In this document: positions 23,401-35,790 of the stretch, piece after piece
Layout of the letters: the number at the start of each line of letters is the position of its first letter
Numbering within the stretch: the stretch's first letter is position 1
Assembly: GCA_029224185.1 (NCBI GenBank)
Contig: CM055197.1
Location: 25,294,562-25,358,561, forward strand
Direction: 5' to 3'
Source of the DNA: Karalla daura
Lineage: Eukaryota; Chordata; Actinopteri; Chaetodontiformes; Leiognathidae
Length of the DNA: 64,000 nucleotides
Made by a program: the position numbers and the translations under genes
Notes under the pieces: model-generated
Told to the model about the DNA's origin: nothing
Database searches by the model: none
What the model saw: only the letters and a program-made list of their open reading frames with translations

Positions 23401-24076
23401 CCGGTTCTAGGGTTCTATGGTCCCATGGTTCTCCGGTTGGCCGGTTCAAGGGTTCTCCGGTGCCAGGGCTGTCCGGATCTAGTGTTCAGCGGTTCTAGGG
23501 TTCTAGGGTTCTCCAGTTCCAGTGTTCCAGTGCTATAGGATTCTCCGGTTCTGAGGTTCTAGGGTTCTCCGGTTCTAGGATTCAAGGGTTCTCGGGTTCT
23601 AGGGTTCTCCGGTTCTTGGGTTCTTGGGTTCTCCGGTTCTCCGGTTCTCCGGTTCTCGGGTTCTCAGGTTCTTGGGTTCTCCGGTTCTCCGGTTCTAGGG
23701 TTCTCCGGTAATCAGGTTCTTGGGTCCTCCGATTCTGGGGTTTTCAGGTTCTCCCTGTACTCCTGTTTCTTCTTCTCTACATAGTTCTCCTCCAGTTGAC
23801 TTATCTGTTCACTCTAGTTGACTTTACTGTTCACTCTAGTTGACTTATCTGTTCACTCTAGTTGACTTTACTGTTCACTCTAGTTGACTTATCTGTTCAC
23901 TGTAGTTGACTTCTCTGTTGACTCGTTGACTTTCCTCTTCACTCTAGTTGACTTTTCTTCTCCCTGTAGGTGATTTTTCTCTTCCTGGTTTTCCAAATCT
24001 CTGGTTCAAGGGTTCTCTGGCTCTCCAGTTTAAGGGTTCTCCTTTTCTATGGTTCTAGGGTTCTCCGGTTCTAGGG
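20417..24076 (+). repeat. Repeat block 7: pentamer d2-a'-b'-e-f
   Basis: Monomers are d2 (20417-21182), a' (21183-21902), b' (21903-22628), e (22629-23412) and f (23413-24076), 3660 bases. The a' copy lacks two 8-mers (cttggg and one ccgg) after ctagggttctcc. The e copy has 12 minisatellite units, the most in the window. The f copy has aatcagg and ends tttaaggg. Pentamers of the same composition occur at 40865 and 54761, and the first four monomers at 49599. Confidence 0.88.
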
Positions 24077-26992
24077 TTCTATGGTCCCATGGTTCTCCGG
24101 TTGGCCGGTTCAAGGGTTCTCCGGTGCCAGGGCTGTCCGGATCTAGTGTTCAGCGGTTCTAGGGTTCTAGGGTTCTCCAGTTCCAGTGTTCCAGTGCTAT
24201 AGGATTCTCCGGTTCTGAGCTTCTAGGGTTCTCCGGTTCTAGGATTCAAGGGTTCTCGGGTTCTAGGGTTCTCCGGTTCTTGGGTTCTTGGGTTCTCCGG
24301 TTTTCCGGTTCTCGGGTTCTCCGGTTCTCGGGTTCTTGGGTTCTCCGGTTCTAGGGTTCTCCGGTAATAAGGTTCTTTGGTCCTCCGATTCTGGGGTTTT
24401 CAGGTTCTCCCTGTACTCCTGTTTCTTCTTCTCTACATAGTTCTCCTCCAGTTGACTTATCTGTTCACTCTAGTTGACTTTACTGTTCACTCTAGTTGAC
24501 TTATCTGTTCACTCTAGTTGACTTTACTGTTCACTCTAGTTGACTTATCTGTTCACTCTAGTTGACTTATCTGTTCACTCTAGTTGACTTTACTGTTCAC
24601 TCTAGTTGACTTATCTGTTCACTCTAGTTGACTTTACTGTTCACTCTAGTTGACTTATCTGTTCACTGTAGTTGACTTCTCTGTTGACTCGTTGACTTTC
24701 CTCTTCACTCTAGTTGACTTTTCTTCTCCCTGTAGGTGATTTTTCTCTTCCTGGTTTTCCAAATCTCTGGTTCAAGGGTTCTCTGGCTCTCCAGTTCAAG
24801 GGTTCTCCTTTTCTATGGTTCTAGGGTTCTCCGGTTCTAGGGTTCTATGGTCCCATGGTTCTCCGGTTGGCCGGTTCAAGGGTTCTCCGGTGCCAGGGCT
24901 GTCCGGATCTAGTGTTCAGCGGTTCTAGGGTTCTAGGGTTCTCCAGTTCCAGTGTTCCAGTGCTATAGGATTCTCCGGTTCTGAGGTTCTAGGGTTCTCC
25001 GGTTCTAGGATTCAAGGGTTCTCGGGTTCTAGGGTTCTCCGGTTCTTGGGTTCTCCGGTTCTCGGGTTCTCCGGTTCTCAGGTTCTTGGGTTCTCCGGTT
25101 CTCCGGTTCTAGGGTTCTCCGGTAATAAGGTTCTTGGGTCCTCCGATTCTGGGGTTTTCAGGTTCTCCCTGTACTCCTGTTTCTTCTTCTCTACATAGTT
25201 CTCCTCCAGTTGACTTATCTGTTCACTCTAGTTGACTTTACTGTTCACTCTAGTTGACTTTACTGTTCACTCTAGTTGACTTATCTGTTCACTCTAGTTG
25301 ACTTATCTGTTCACTCTAGTTGACTTTACTGTTCACTCTAGTTGACTTATCTGTTCACTCTAGTTGACTTTACTGTTCACTCTAGTTGACTTATCTGTTC
25401 ACTGTAGTTGACTTCTCTGTTGACTCGTTGACTTTCCTCTTCACTCTAGTTGACTTTTCTTCTCCCTGTAGGTGATTTTTCTCTTCCTGGTTTTCCAAAT
25501 CTCTGGTTCAAGGGTTCTCTGGCTCTCCAGTTCAAGGGTTCTCCTTTTCTATGGTTCTAGGGTTCTCCGGTTCTAGGGTTCTATGGTCCCATGGTTCTCC
25601 GGTTGGCCGGTTCAAGGGTTCTCCGGTGCCAGGGCTGTCCGGATCTAGTGTTCAGCGGTTCTAGGGTTCTAGGGTTCTCCAGTTCCAGTGTTCCAGTGCT
25701 ATAGGATTCTCCGGTTCTGAGGTTCTAGGGTTCTCCGGTTCTAAGATTCAAGGGTTCTCGGGTTCTAGGGTTCTCCGGTTCTTGGGTTCTTGGGTTCTTG
25801 GGTTCTTGGGTTCTCCGGTTCTCCGGTTCTCCGGTTCTCGGGTTCTCCGGTTCTCAGGTTCTTGGGTTCTCCGGTTCTCCGGTTCTAGGGTTCTCCGGTA
25901 ATAAGGTTCTTGGGTCCTCCGATTCTGGGGTTTTCAGGTTCTCCCTGTACTCCTGTTTCTTCTTCTCTACATAGTTCTCCTCCAGTTGACTTATCTGTTC
26001 ACTCTAGTTGACTTTACTGTTCACTCTAGTTGACTTATCTGTTCACTCTAGTTGACTTTACTGTTCACTCTAGTTGACTTATCTGTTCACTCTAGTTGAC
26101 TTTACTGTTCACTCTTGTTGACTTTACTGTTCACTCTAGTTGACTTATCTGTTCACTCTAGTTGACTTATCTGTTCACTCTAGTTGACTTTTCTTCTCCC
26201 TGTAGGTGATTTTTCTCTTCCTGGTTTTCCAAATCTCTGGTTCAAGGGTTCTCTGGCTCTCCAGTTCAAGAGTTCTCCTTTTCTATGGTTCTAGGGTTCT
26301 CCGGTTCTAGGGTTCTATGGTCCCATGGTTCTCCGGTTGGCCGGTTCAAGGGTTCTCCGGTGCCAGGGCTGTCCGGATCTAGTGTTCAGCGGTTCTAGGG
26401 TTCTAGGGTTCTCCAGTTCCAGTGTTCCAGTGCTATAGGATTCTCCGGTTCTGAGGTTCTAGGGTTCTCCGGTTCTAAGATTCAAGGGTTCTCGGGTTCT
26501 AGGGTTCTCCGGTTCTTGGGTTCTTGGGTTCTTGGGTTCTTGGGTTCTCCGGTTCTCCGGTTCTCGGGTTCTCCGGTTCTCAGGTTCTTGGGTTCTCCGG
26601 TTCTCCGGTTCTAGGGTTCTCCGGTAATAAGGTTCTTGGGTCCTCCGATTCTGGGGTTTTCAGGTTCTCCCTGTACTCCTGTTTCTTCTTCTCTACATAG
26701 TTCTCCTCCAGTTGACTTATCTGTTCACTCTAGTTGACTTTACTGTTCACTCTAGTTGACTTATCTGTTCACTCTAGTTGACTTTACTGTTCACTCTAGT
26801 TGACTTATCTGTTCACTGTAGTTGACTTCTCTGTTGACTCGTTGACTTTCCTCTTCACTCTAGTTGACTTTTCTTCTCCCTGTAGGTGATTTTTCTCTTC
26901 CTGGTTTTCCAAATCTCTGGTTCAAGGGTTCTCTGGCTCTCCAGTTTAAGGGTTCTCCTTTTCTATGGTTCTAGGGTTCTCCGGTTCTAGGG
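24077..26992 (+). repeat. Repeat block 8: canonical tetramer d1-a-b-c
   Basis: Monomers are d1 (24077-24842), a (24843-25578), b (25579-26312) and c (26313-26992), 2916 bases. All four have the standard lengths and marks of their class, so this block and block 9 serve as references for the basic higher-order repeat. Confidence 0.9.
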
Positions 26993-29908
26993 TTCTATGG
27001 TCCCATGGTTCTCCGGTTGGCCGGTTCAAGGGTTCTCCGGTGCCAGGGCTGTCCGGATCTAGTGTTCAGCGGTTCTAGGGTTCTAGGGTTCTCCAGTTCC
27101 AGTGTTCCAGTGCTATAGGATTCTCCGGTTCTGAGCTTCTAGGGTTCTCCGGTTCTAGGATTCAAGGGTTCTCGGGTTCTAGGGTTCTCCGGTTCTTGGG
27201 TTCTTGGGTTCTCCGGTTTTCCGGTTCTCGGGTTCTCCGGTTCTCGGGTTCTTGGGTTCTCCGGTTCTAGGGTTCTCCGGTAATAAGGTTCTTTGGTCCT
27301 CCGATTCTGGGGTTTTCAGGTTCTCCCTGTACTCCTGTTTCTTCTTCTCTACATAGTTCTCCTCCAGTTGACTTATCTGTTCACTCTAGTTGACTTTACT
27401 GTTCACTCTAGTTGACTTATCTGTTCACTCTAGTTGACTTTACTGTTCACTCTAGTTGACTTATCTGTTCACTCTAGTTGACTTATCTGTTCACTCTAGT
27501 TGACTTTACTGTTCACTCTAGTTGACTTATCTGTTCACTCTAGTTGACTTTACTGTTCACTCTAGTTGACTTATCTGTTCACTGTAGTTGACTTCTCTGT
27601 TGACTCGTTGACTTTCCTCTTCACTCTAGTTGACTTTTCTTCTCCCTGTAGGTGATTTTTCTCTTCCTGGTTTTCCAAATCTCTGGTTCAAGGGTTCTCT
27701 GGCTCTCCAGTTCAAGGGTTCTCCTTTTCTATGGTTCTAGGGTTCTCCGGTTCTAGGGTTCTATGGTCCCATGGTTCTCCGGTTGGCCGGTTCAAGGGTT
27801 CTCCGGTGCCAGGGCTGTCCGGATCTAGTGTTCAGCGGTTCTAGGGTTCTAGGGTTCTCCAGTTCCAGTGTTCCAGTGCTATAGGATTCTCCGGTTCTGA
27901 GGTTCTAGGGTTCTCCGGTTCTAGGATTCAAGGGTTCTCGGGTTCTAGGGTTCTCCGGTTCTTGGGTTCTCCGGTTCTCGGGTTCTCCGGTTCTCAGGTT
28001 CTTGGGTTCTCCGGTTCTCCGGTTCTAGGGTTCTCCGGTAATAAGGTTCTTGGGTCCTCCGATTCTGGGGTTTTCAGGTTCTCCCTGTACTCCTGTTTCT
28101 TCTTCTCTACATAGTTCTCCTCCAGTTGACTTATCTGTTCACTCTAGTTGACTTTACTGTTCACTCTAGTTGACTTTACTGTTCACTCTAGTTGACTTAT
28201 CTGTTCACTCTAGTTGACTTATCTGTTCACTCTAGTTGACTTTACTGTTCACTCTAGTTGACTTATCTGTTCACTCTAGTTGACTTTACTGTTCACTCTA
28301 GTTGACTTATCTGTTCACTGTAGTTGACTTCTCTGTTGACTCGTTGACTTTCCTCTTCACTCTAGTTGACTTTTCTTCTCCCTGTAGGTGATTTTTCTCT
28401 TCCTGGTTTTCCAAATCTCTGGTTCAAGGGTTCTCTGGCTCTCCAGTTCAAGGGTTCTCCTTTTCTATGGTTCTAGGGTTCTCCGGTTCTAGGGTTCTAT
28501 GGTCCCATGGTTCTCCGGTTGGCCGGTTCAAGGGTTCTCCGGTGCCAGGGCTGTCCGGATCTAGTGTTCAGCGGTTCTAGGGTTCTAGGGTTCTCCAGTT
28601 CCAGTGTTCCAGTGCTATAGGATTCTCCGGTTCTGAGGTTCTAGGGTTCTCCGGTTCTAAGATTCAAGGGTTCTCGGGTTCTAGGGTTCTCCGGTTCTTG
28701 GGTTCTTGGGTTCTTGGGTTCTTGGGTTCTCCGGTTCTCCGGTTCTCCGGTTCTCGGGTTCTCCGGTTCTCAGGTTCTTGGGTTCTCCGGTTCTCCGGTT
28801 CTAGGGTTCTCCGGTAATAAGGTTCTTGGGTCCTCCGATTCTGGGGTTTTCAGGTTCTCCCTGTACTCCTGTTTCTTCTTCTCTACATAGTTCTCCTCCA
28901 GTTGACTTATCTGTTCACTCTAGTTGACTTTACTGTTCACTCTAGTTGACTTATCTGTTCACTCTAGTTGACTTTACTGTTCACTCTAGTTGACTTATCT
29001 GTTCACTCTAGTTGACTTTACTGTTCACTCTTGTTGACTTTACTGTTCACTCTAGTTGACTTATCTGTTCACTCTAGTTGACTTATCTGTTCACTCTAGT
29101 TGACTTTTCTTCTCCCTGTAGGTGATTTTTCTCTTCCTGGTTTTCCAAATCTCTGGTTCAAGGGTTCTCTGGCTCTCCAGTTCAAGAGTTCTCCTTTTCT
29201 ATGGTTCTAGGGTTCTCCGGTTCTAGGGTTCTATGGTCCCATGGTTCTCCGGTTGGCCGGTTCAAGGGTTCTCCGGTGCCAGGGCTGTCCGGATCTAGTG
29301 TTCAGCGGTTCTAGGGTTCTAGGGTTCTCCAGTTCCAGTGTTCCAGTGCTATAGGATTCTCCGGTTCTGAGGTTCTAGGGTTCTCCGGTTCTAAGATTCA
29401 AGGGTTCTCGGGTTCTAGGGTTCTCCGGTTCTTGGGTTCTTGGGTTCTTGGGTTCTTGGGTTCTCCGGTTCTCCGGTTCTCGGGTTCTCCGGTTCTCAGG
29501 TTCTTGGGTTCTCCGGTTCTCCGGTTCTAGGGTTCTCCGGTAATAAGGTTCTTGGGTCCTCCGATTCTGGGGTTTTCAGGTTCTCCCTGTACTCCTGTTT
29601 CTTCTTCTCTACATAGTTCTCCTCCAGTTGACTTATCTGTTCACTCTAGTTGACTTTACTGTTCACTCTAGTTGACTTATCTGTTCACTCTAGTTGACTT
29701 TACTGTTCACTCTAGTTGACTTATCTGTTCACTGTAGTTGACTTCTCTGTTGACTCGTTGACTTTCCTCTTCACTCTAGTTGACTTTTCTTCTCCCTGTA
29801 GGTGATTTTTCTCTTCCTGGTTTTCCAAATCTCTGGTTCAAGGGTTCTCTGGCTCTCCAGTTTAAGGGTTCTCCTTTTCTATGGTTCTAGGGTTCTCCGG
29901 TTCTAGGG
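26993..29908 (+). repeat. Repeat block 9: canonical tetramer d1-a-b-c
   Basis: Monomers are d1 (26993-27758), a (27759-28494), b (28495-29228) and c (29229-29908), 2916 bases. Lengths and class marks equal those of the preceding block, making this the one simple tandem pair of complete d1-a-b-c tetramers in the window. Confidence 0.9.
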
Positions 29909-32882
29909 TTCTATGGTCCCATGGTTCTCCGGTTGGCCGGTTCAAGGGTTCTCCGGTGCCAGGGCTGTCCGGATCTAGTGTTCAGCGGTTCTAGGGTTCT
30001 AGGGTTCTCCAGTTCCAGTGTTCCAGTGCTATAGGATTCTCCGGTTCTGAGCTTCTAGGGTTCTCCGGTTCTAGGATTCAAGGGTTCTCGGGTTCTAGGG
30101 TTCTCCGGTTCTTGGGTTCTTGGGTTCTCCGGTTTTCCGGTTCTCGGGTTCTCCGGTTCTCGGGTTCTTGGGTTCTCCGGTTCTAGGGTTCTCCGGTAAT
30201 AAGGTTCTTTGGTCCTCCGATTCTGGGGTTTTCAGGTTCTCCCTGTACTCCTGTTTCTTCTTCTCTACATAGTTCTCCTCCAGTTGACTTATCTGTTCAC
30301 TCTAGTTGACTTTACTGTTCACTCTAGTTGACTTATCTGTTCACTCTAGTTGACTTTACTGTTCACTCTAGTTGACTTATCTGTTCACTCTAGTTGACTT
30401 ATCTGTTCACTCTAGTTGACTTTACTGTTCACTCTAGTTGACTTATCTGTTCACTCTAGTTGACTTTACTGTTCACTCTAGTTGACTTATCTGTTCACTG
30501 TAGTTGACTTCTCTGTTGACTCGTTGACTTTCCTCTTCACTCTAGTTGACTTTTCTTCTCCCTGTAGGTGATTTTTCTCTTCCTGGTTTTCCAAATCTCT
30601 GGTTCAAGGGTTCTCTGGCTCTCCAGTTCAAGGGTTCTCCTTTTCTATGGTTCTAGGGTTCTCCGGTTCTAGGGTTCTATGGTCCCATGGTTCTCCGGTT
30701 GGCCGGTTCAAGGGTTCTCCGGTGCCAGGGCTGTCCGGATCTAGTGTTCAGCGGTTCTAGGGTTCTAGGGTTCTCCAGTTCCAGTGTTCCAGTGCTATAG
30801 GATTCTCCGGTTCTGAGGTTCTAGGGTTCTCCGGTTCTAGGATTCAAGGGTTCTCGGGTTCTAGGGTTCTCCGGTTCTTGGGTTCTCCGGTTCTCGGGTT
30901 CTCCGGTTCTCAGGTTCTTGGGTTCTCCGGTTCTCCGGTTCTAGGGTTCTCCGGTAATAAGGTTCTTGGGTCCTCCGATTCTGGGGTTTTCAGGTTCTCC
31001 CTGTACTCCTGTTTCTTCTTCTCTACATAGTTCTCCTCCAGTTGACTTATCTGTTCACTCTAGTTGACTTTACTGTTCACTCTAGTTGACTTTACTGTTC
31101 ACTCTAGTTGACTTATCTGTTCACTCTAGTTGACTTATCTGTTCACTCTAGTTGACTTTACTGTTCACTCTAGTTGACTTATCTGTTCACTCTAGTTGAC
31201 TTTACTGTTCACTCTAGTTGACTTATCTGTTCACTGTAGTTGACTTCTCTGTTGACTCGTTGACTTTCCTCTTCACTCTAGTTGACTTTTCTTCTCCCTG
31301 TAGGTGATTTTTCTCTTCCTGGTTTTCCAAATCTCTGGTTCAAGGGTTCTCTGGCTCTCCAGTTCAAGGGTTCTCCTTTTCTATGGTTCTAGGGTTCTCC
31401 GGTTCTAGGGTTCTATGGTCCCATGGTTCTCCGGTTGGCCGGTTCAAGGGTTCTCCGGTGCCAGGGCTGTCCGGATCTAGTGTTCAGCGGTTCTAGGGTT
31501 CTAGGGTTCTCCAGTTCCAGTGTTCCAGTGCTATAGGATTCTCCGGTTCTGAGGTTCTAGGGTTCTCCGGTTCTAAGATTCAAGGGTTCTCGGGTTCTAG
31601 GGTTCTCCGGTTCTTGGGTTCTTGGGTTCTTGGGTTCTTGGGTTCTCCGGTTCTCCGGTTCTCGGGTTCTCCGGTTCTCAGGTTCTTGGGTTCTCCGGTT
31701 CTCCGGTTCTAGGGTTCTCCGGTAATAAGGTTCTTGGGTCCTCCGATTCTGGGGTTTTCAGGTTCTCCCTGTACTCCTGTTTCTTCTTCTCTACATAGTT
31801 CTCCTCCAGTTGACTTATCTGTTCACTCTAGTTGACTTTACTGTTCACTCTAGTTGACTTATCTGTTCACTCTAGTTGACTTTACTGTTCACTCTAGTTG
31901 ACTTATCTGTTCACTCTAGTTGACTTTACTGTTCACTCTTGTTGACTTTACTGTTCACTCTAGTTGACTTATCTGTTCACTCTAGTTGACTTATCTGTTC
32001 ACTCTAGTTGACTTTTCTTCTCCCTGTAGGTGATTTTTCTCTTCCTGGTTTTCCAAATCTCTGGTTCAAGGGTTCTCTGGCTCTCCAGTTCAAGAGTTCT
32101 CCTTTTCTATGGTTCTAGGGTTCTCCGGTTCTAGGGTTCTATGGTCCCATGGTTCTCCGGTTGGCCGGTTCAAGGGTTCTCCGGTGCCAGGGCTGTCCGG
32201 ATCTAGTGTTCAGCGGTTCTAGGGTTCTAGGGTTCTCCAGTTCCAGTGTTCCAGTGCTATAGGATTCTCCGGTTCTGAGGTTCTAGGGTTCTCCGGTTCT
32301 AAGATTCAAGGGTTCTCGGGTTCTAGGGTTCTCCGGTTCTTGGGTTCTTGGGTTCTTGGGTTCTTGGGTTCTCCGGTTCTCCGGTTCTCGGGTTCTCCGG
32401 TTCTCAGGTTCTTGGGTTCTCCGGTTCTCCGGTTCTAGGGTTCTCCGGTAATAAGGTTCTTGGGTCCTCCGATTCTGGGGTTTTCAGGTTCTCCCTGTAC
32501 TCCTGTTTCTTCTTCTCTACATAGTTCTCCTCCAGTTGACTTATCTGTTCACTCTAGTTGACTTTACTGTTCACTCTAGTTGACTTATCTGTTCACTCTA
32601 GTTGACTTATCTGTTCACTCTAGTTGACTTTACTGTTCACTCTAGTTGACTTATCTGTTCACTCTAGTTGACTTTACTGTTCACTCTAGTTGACTTATCT
32701 GTTCACTGTAGTTGACTTCTCTGTTGACTCGTTGACTTTCCTCTTCACTCTAGTTGACTTTTCTTCTCCCTGTAGGTGATTTTTCTCTTCCTGGTTTTCC
32801 AAATCTCTGGTTCAAGGGTTCTCTGGCTCTCCAGTTTAAGGGTTCTCCTTTTCTATGGTTCTAGGGTTCTCCGGTTCTAGGG
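29909..32882 (+). repeat. Repeat block 10: tetramer d1-a-b(726)-c', partner of block 4
   Basis: Monomers are d1 (29909-30674), a (30675-31410), b (31411-32136) and c' (32137-32882), 2974 bases. The c' array is again PQPPQPQP. It matches block 4 monomer for monomer at an offset of 19,712 bases. Confidence 0.88.
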
Positions 32883-35790
32883 TTCTATGGTCCCATGGTT
32901 CTCCGGTTGGCCGGTTCAAGGGTTCTCCGGTGCCAGGGCTGTCCGGATCTAGTGTTCAGCGGTTCTAGGGTTCTAGGGTTCTCCAGTTCCAGTGTTCCAG
33001 TGCTATAGGATTCTCCGGTTCTGAGCTTCTAGGGTTCTCCGGTTCTAGGATTCAAGGGTTCTCGGGTTCTAGGGTTCTCCGGTTCTTGGGTTCTTGGGTT
33101 CTCCGGTTTTCCGGTTCTCGGGTTCTCCGGTTCTCGGGTTCTTGGGTTCTCCGGTTCTAGGGTTCTCCGGTAATAAGGTTCTTGGGTCCTCCGATTCTGG
33201 GGTTTTCAGGTTCTCCCTGTACTCCTGTTTCTTCTTCTCTACATAGTTCTCCTCCAGTTGACTTATCTGTTCACTCTAGTTGACTTTACTGTTCACTCTA
33301 GTTGACTTTACTGTTCACTCTAGTTGACTTTACTGTTCACTCTAGTTGACTTATCTGTTCACTCTAGTTGACTTATCTGTTCACTCTAGTTGACTTTACT
33401 GTTCACTCTAGTTGACTTATCTGTTCACTCTAGTTGACTTTACTGTTCACTCTAGTTGACTTATCTGTTCACTGTAGTTGACTTCTCTGTTGACTCGTTG
33501 ACTTTCCTCTTCACTCTAGTTGACTTTTCTTCTCCCTGTAGGTGATTTTTCTCTTCCTGGTTTTCCAAATCTCTGGTTCAAGGGTTCTCTGGCTCTCCAG
33601 TTCAAGGGTTCTCCTTTTCTATGGTTCTAGGGTTCTCCGGTTCTAGGGTTCTATGGTCCCATGGTTCTCCGGTTGGCCGGTTCAAGGGTTCTCCGGTGCC
33701 AGGGCTGTCCGGATCTAGTGTTCAGCGGTTCTAGGGTTCTAGGGTTCTCCAGTTCCAGTGTTCCAGTGCTATAGGATTCTCCGGTTCTGAGGTTCTAGGG
33801 TTCTCCGGTTCTAGGATTCAAGGGTTCTCGGGTTCTAGGGTTCTCCGGTTCTTGGGTTCTCCGGTTCTCGGGTTCTCCGGTTCTCAGGTTCTTGGGTTCT
33901 CCGGTTCTCCGGTTCTAGGGTTCTCCGGTAATAAGGTTCTTGGGTCCTCCGATTCTGGGGTTTTCAGGTTCTCCCTGTACTCCTGTTTCTTCTTCTCTAC
34001 ATAGTTCTCCTCCAGTTGACTTATCTGTTCACTCTAGTTGACTTTACTGTTCACTCTAGTTGACTTTACTGTTCACTCTAGTTGACTTATCTGTTCACTC
34101 TAGTTGACTTATCTGTTCACTCTAGTTGACTTTACTGTTCACTCTAGTTGACTTATCTGTTCACTCTAGTTGACTTTACTGTTCACTCTAGTTGACTTAT
34201 CTGTTCACTGTAGTTGACTTCTCTGTTGACTCGTTGACTTTCCTCTTCACTCTAGTTGACTTTTCTTCTCCCTGTAGGTGATTTTTCTCTTCCTGGTTTT
34301 CCAAATCTCTGGTTCAAGGGTTCTCTGGCTCTCCAGTTCAAGGGTTCTCCTTTTCTATGGTTCTAGGGTTCTCCGGTTCTAGGGTTCTATGGTCCCATGG
34401 TTCTCCGGTTGGCCGGTTCAAGGGTTCTCCGGTGCCAGGGCTGTCCGGATCTAGTGTTCACCGGTTCTAGGGTTCTAGGGTTCTCCAGTTCCAGTGTTCC
34501 AGTGCTATAGGATTCTCCGGTTCTGAGGTTCTAGGGTTCTCCGGTTCTAAGATTCAAGGGTTCTCGGGTTCTAGGGTTCTCCGGTTCTTGGGTTCTTGGG
34601 TTCTTGGGTTCTTGGGTTCTCCGGTTCTCCGGTTCTCGGGTTCTCCGGTTCTCAGGTTCTTGGGTTCTCCGGTTCTCCGGTTCTAGGGTTCTCCGGTAAT
34701 AAGGTTCTTGGGTCCTCCGATTCTGGGGTTTTCAGGTTCTCCCTGTACTCCTGTTTCTTCTTCTCTACATAGTTCTCCTCCAGTTGACTTATCTGTTCAC
34801 TCTAGTTGACTTTACTGTTCACTCTAGTTGACTTATCTGTTCACTCTAGTTGACTTTACTGTTCACTCTAGTTGACTTATCTGTTCACTCTAGTTGACTT
34901 TACTGTTCACTCTTGTTGACTTTACTGTTCACTCTAGTTGACTTATCTGTTCACTCTAGTTGACTTATCTGTTCACTCTAGTTGACTTTTCTTCTCCCTG
35001 TAGGTGATTTTTCTCTTCCTGGTTTTCCAAATCTCTGGTTCAAGGGTTCTCTGGCTCTCCAGTTCAAGAGTTCTCCTTTTCTATGGTTCTAGGGTTCTCC
35101 GGTTCTAGGGTTCTATGGTCCCATGGTTCTCCGGTTGGCCGGTTCAAGGGTTCTCCGGTGCCAGGGCTGTCCGGATCTAGTGTTCAGCGGTTCTAGGGTT
35201 CTAGGGTTCTCCAGTTCCAGTGTTCCAGTGCTATAGGATTCTCCGGTTCTGAGGTTCTAGGGTTCTCCGGTTCTAAGATTCAAGGGTTCTCGGGTTCTAG
35301 GGTTCTCCGGTTCTTGGGTTCTTGGGTTCTTGGGTTCTTGGGTTCTCCGGTTCTCCGGTTCTCGGGTTCTCCGGTTCTCAGGTTCTTGGGTTCTCCGGTT
35401 CTCCGGTTCTAGGGTTCTCCGGTAATAAGGTTCTTGGGTCCTCCGATTCTGGGGTTTTCAGGTTCTCCCTGTACTCCTGTTTCTTCTTCTCTACATAGTT
35501 CTCCTCCAGTTGACTTATCTGTTCACTCTAGTTGACTTTACTGTTCACTCTAGTTGACTTATCTGTTCACTCTAGTTGACTTTACTGTTCACTCTAGTTG
35601 ACTTATCTGTTCACTGTAGTTGACTTCTCTGTTGACTCGTTGACTTTCCTCTTCACTCTAGTTGACTTTTCTTCTCCCTGTAGGTGATTTTTCTCTTCCT
35701 GGTTTTCCAAATCTCTGGTTCAAGGGTTCTCTGGCTCTCCAGTTTAAGGGTTCTCCTTTTCTATGGTTCTAGGGTTCTCCGGTTCTAGGG
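32883..35790 (+). repeat. Repeat block 11: tetramer d2-a-b'-c, partner of block 5
   Basis: Monomers are d2 (32883-33648), a (33649-34384), b' (34385-35110) and c (35111-35790), 2908 bases. The caccgg mark is present in b'. It matches block 5 in lengths and order, except that it lacks the private C of block 5. Confidence 0.88.
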
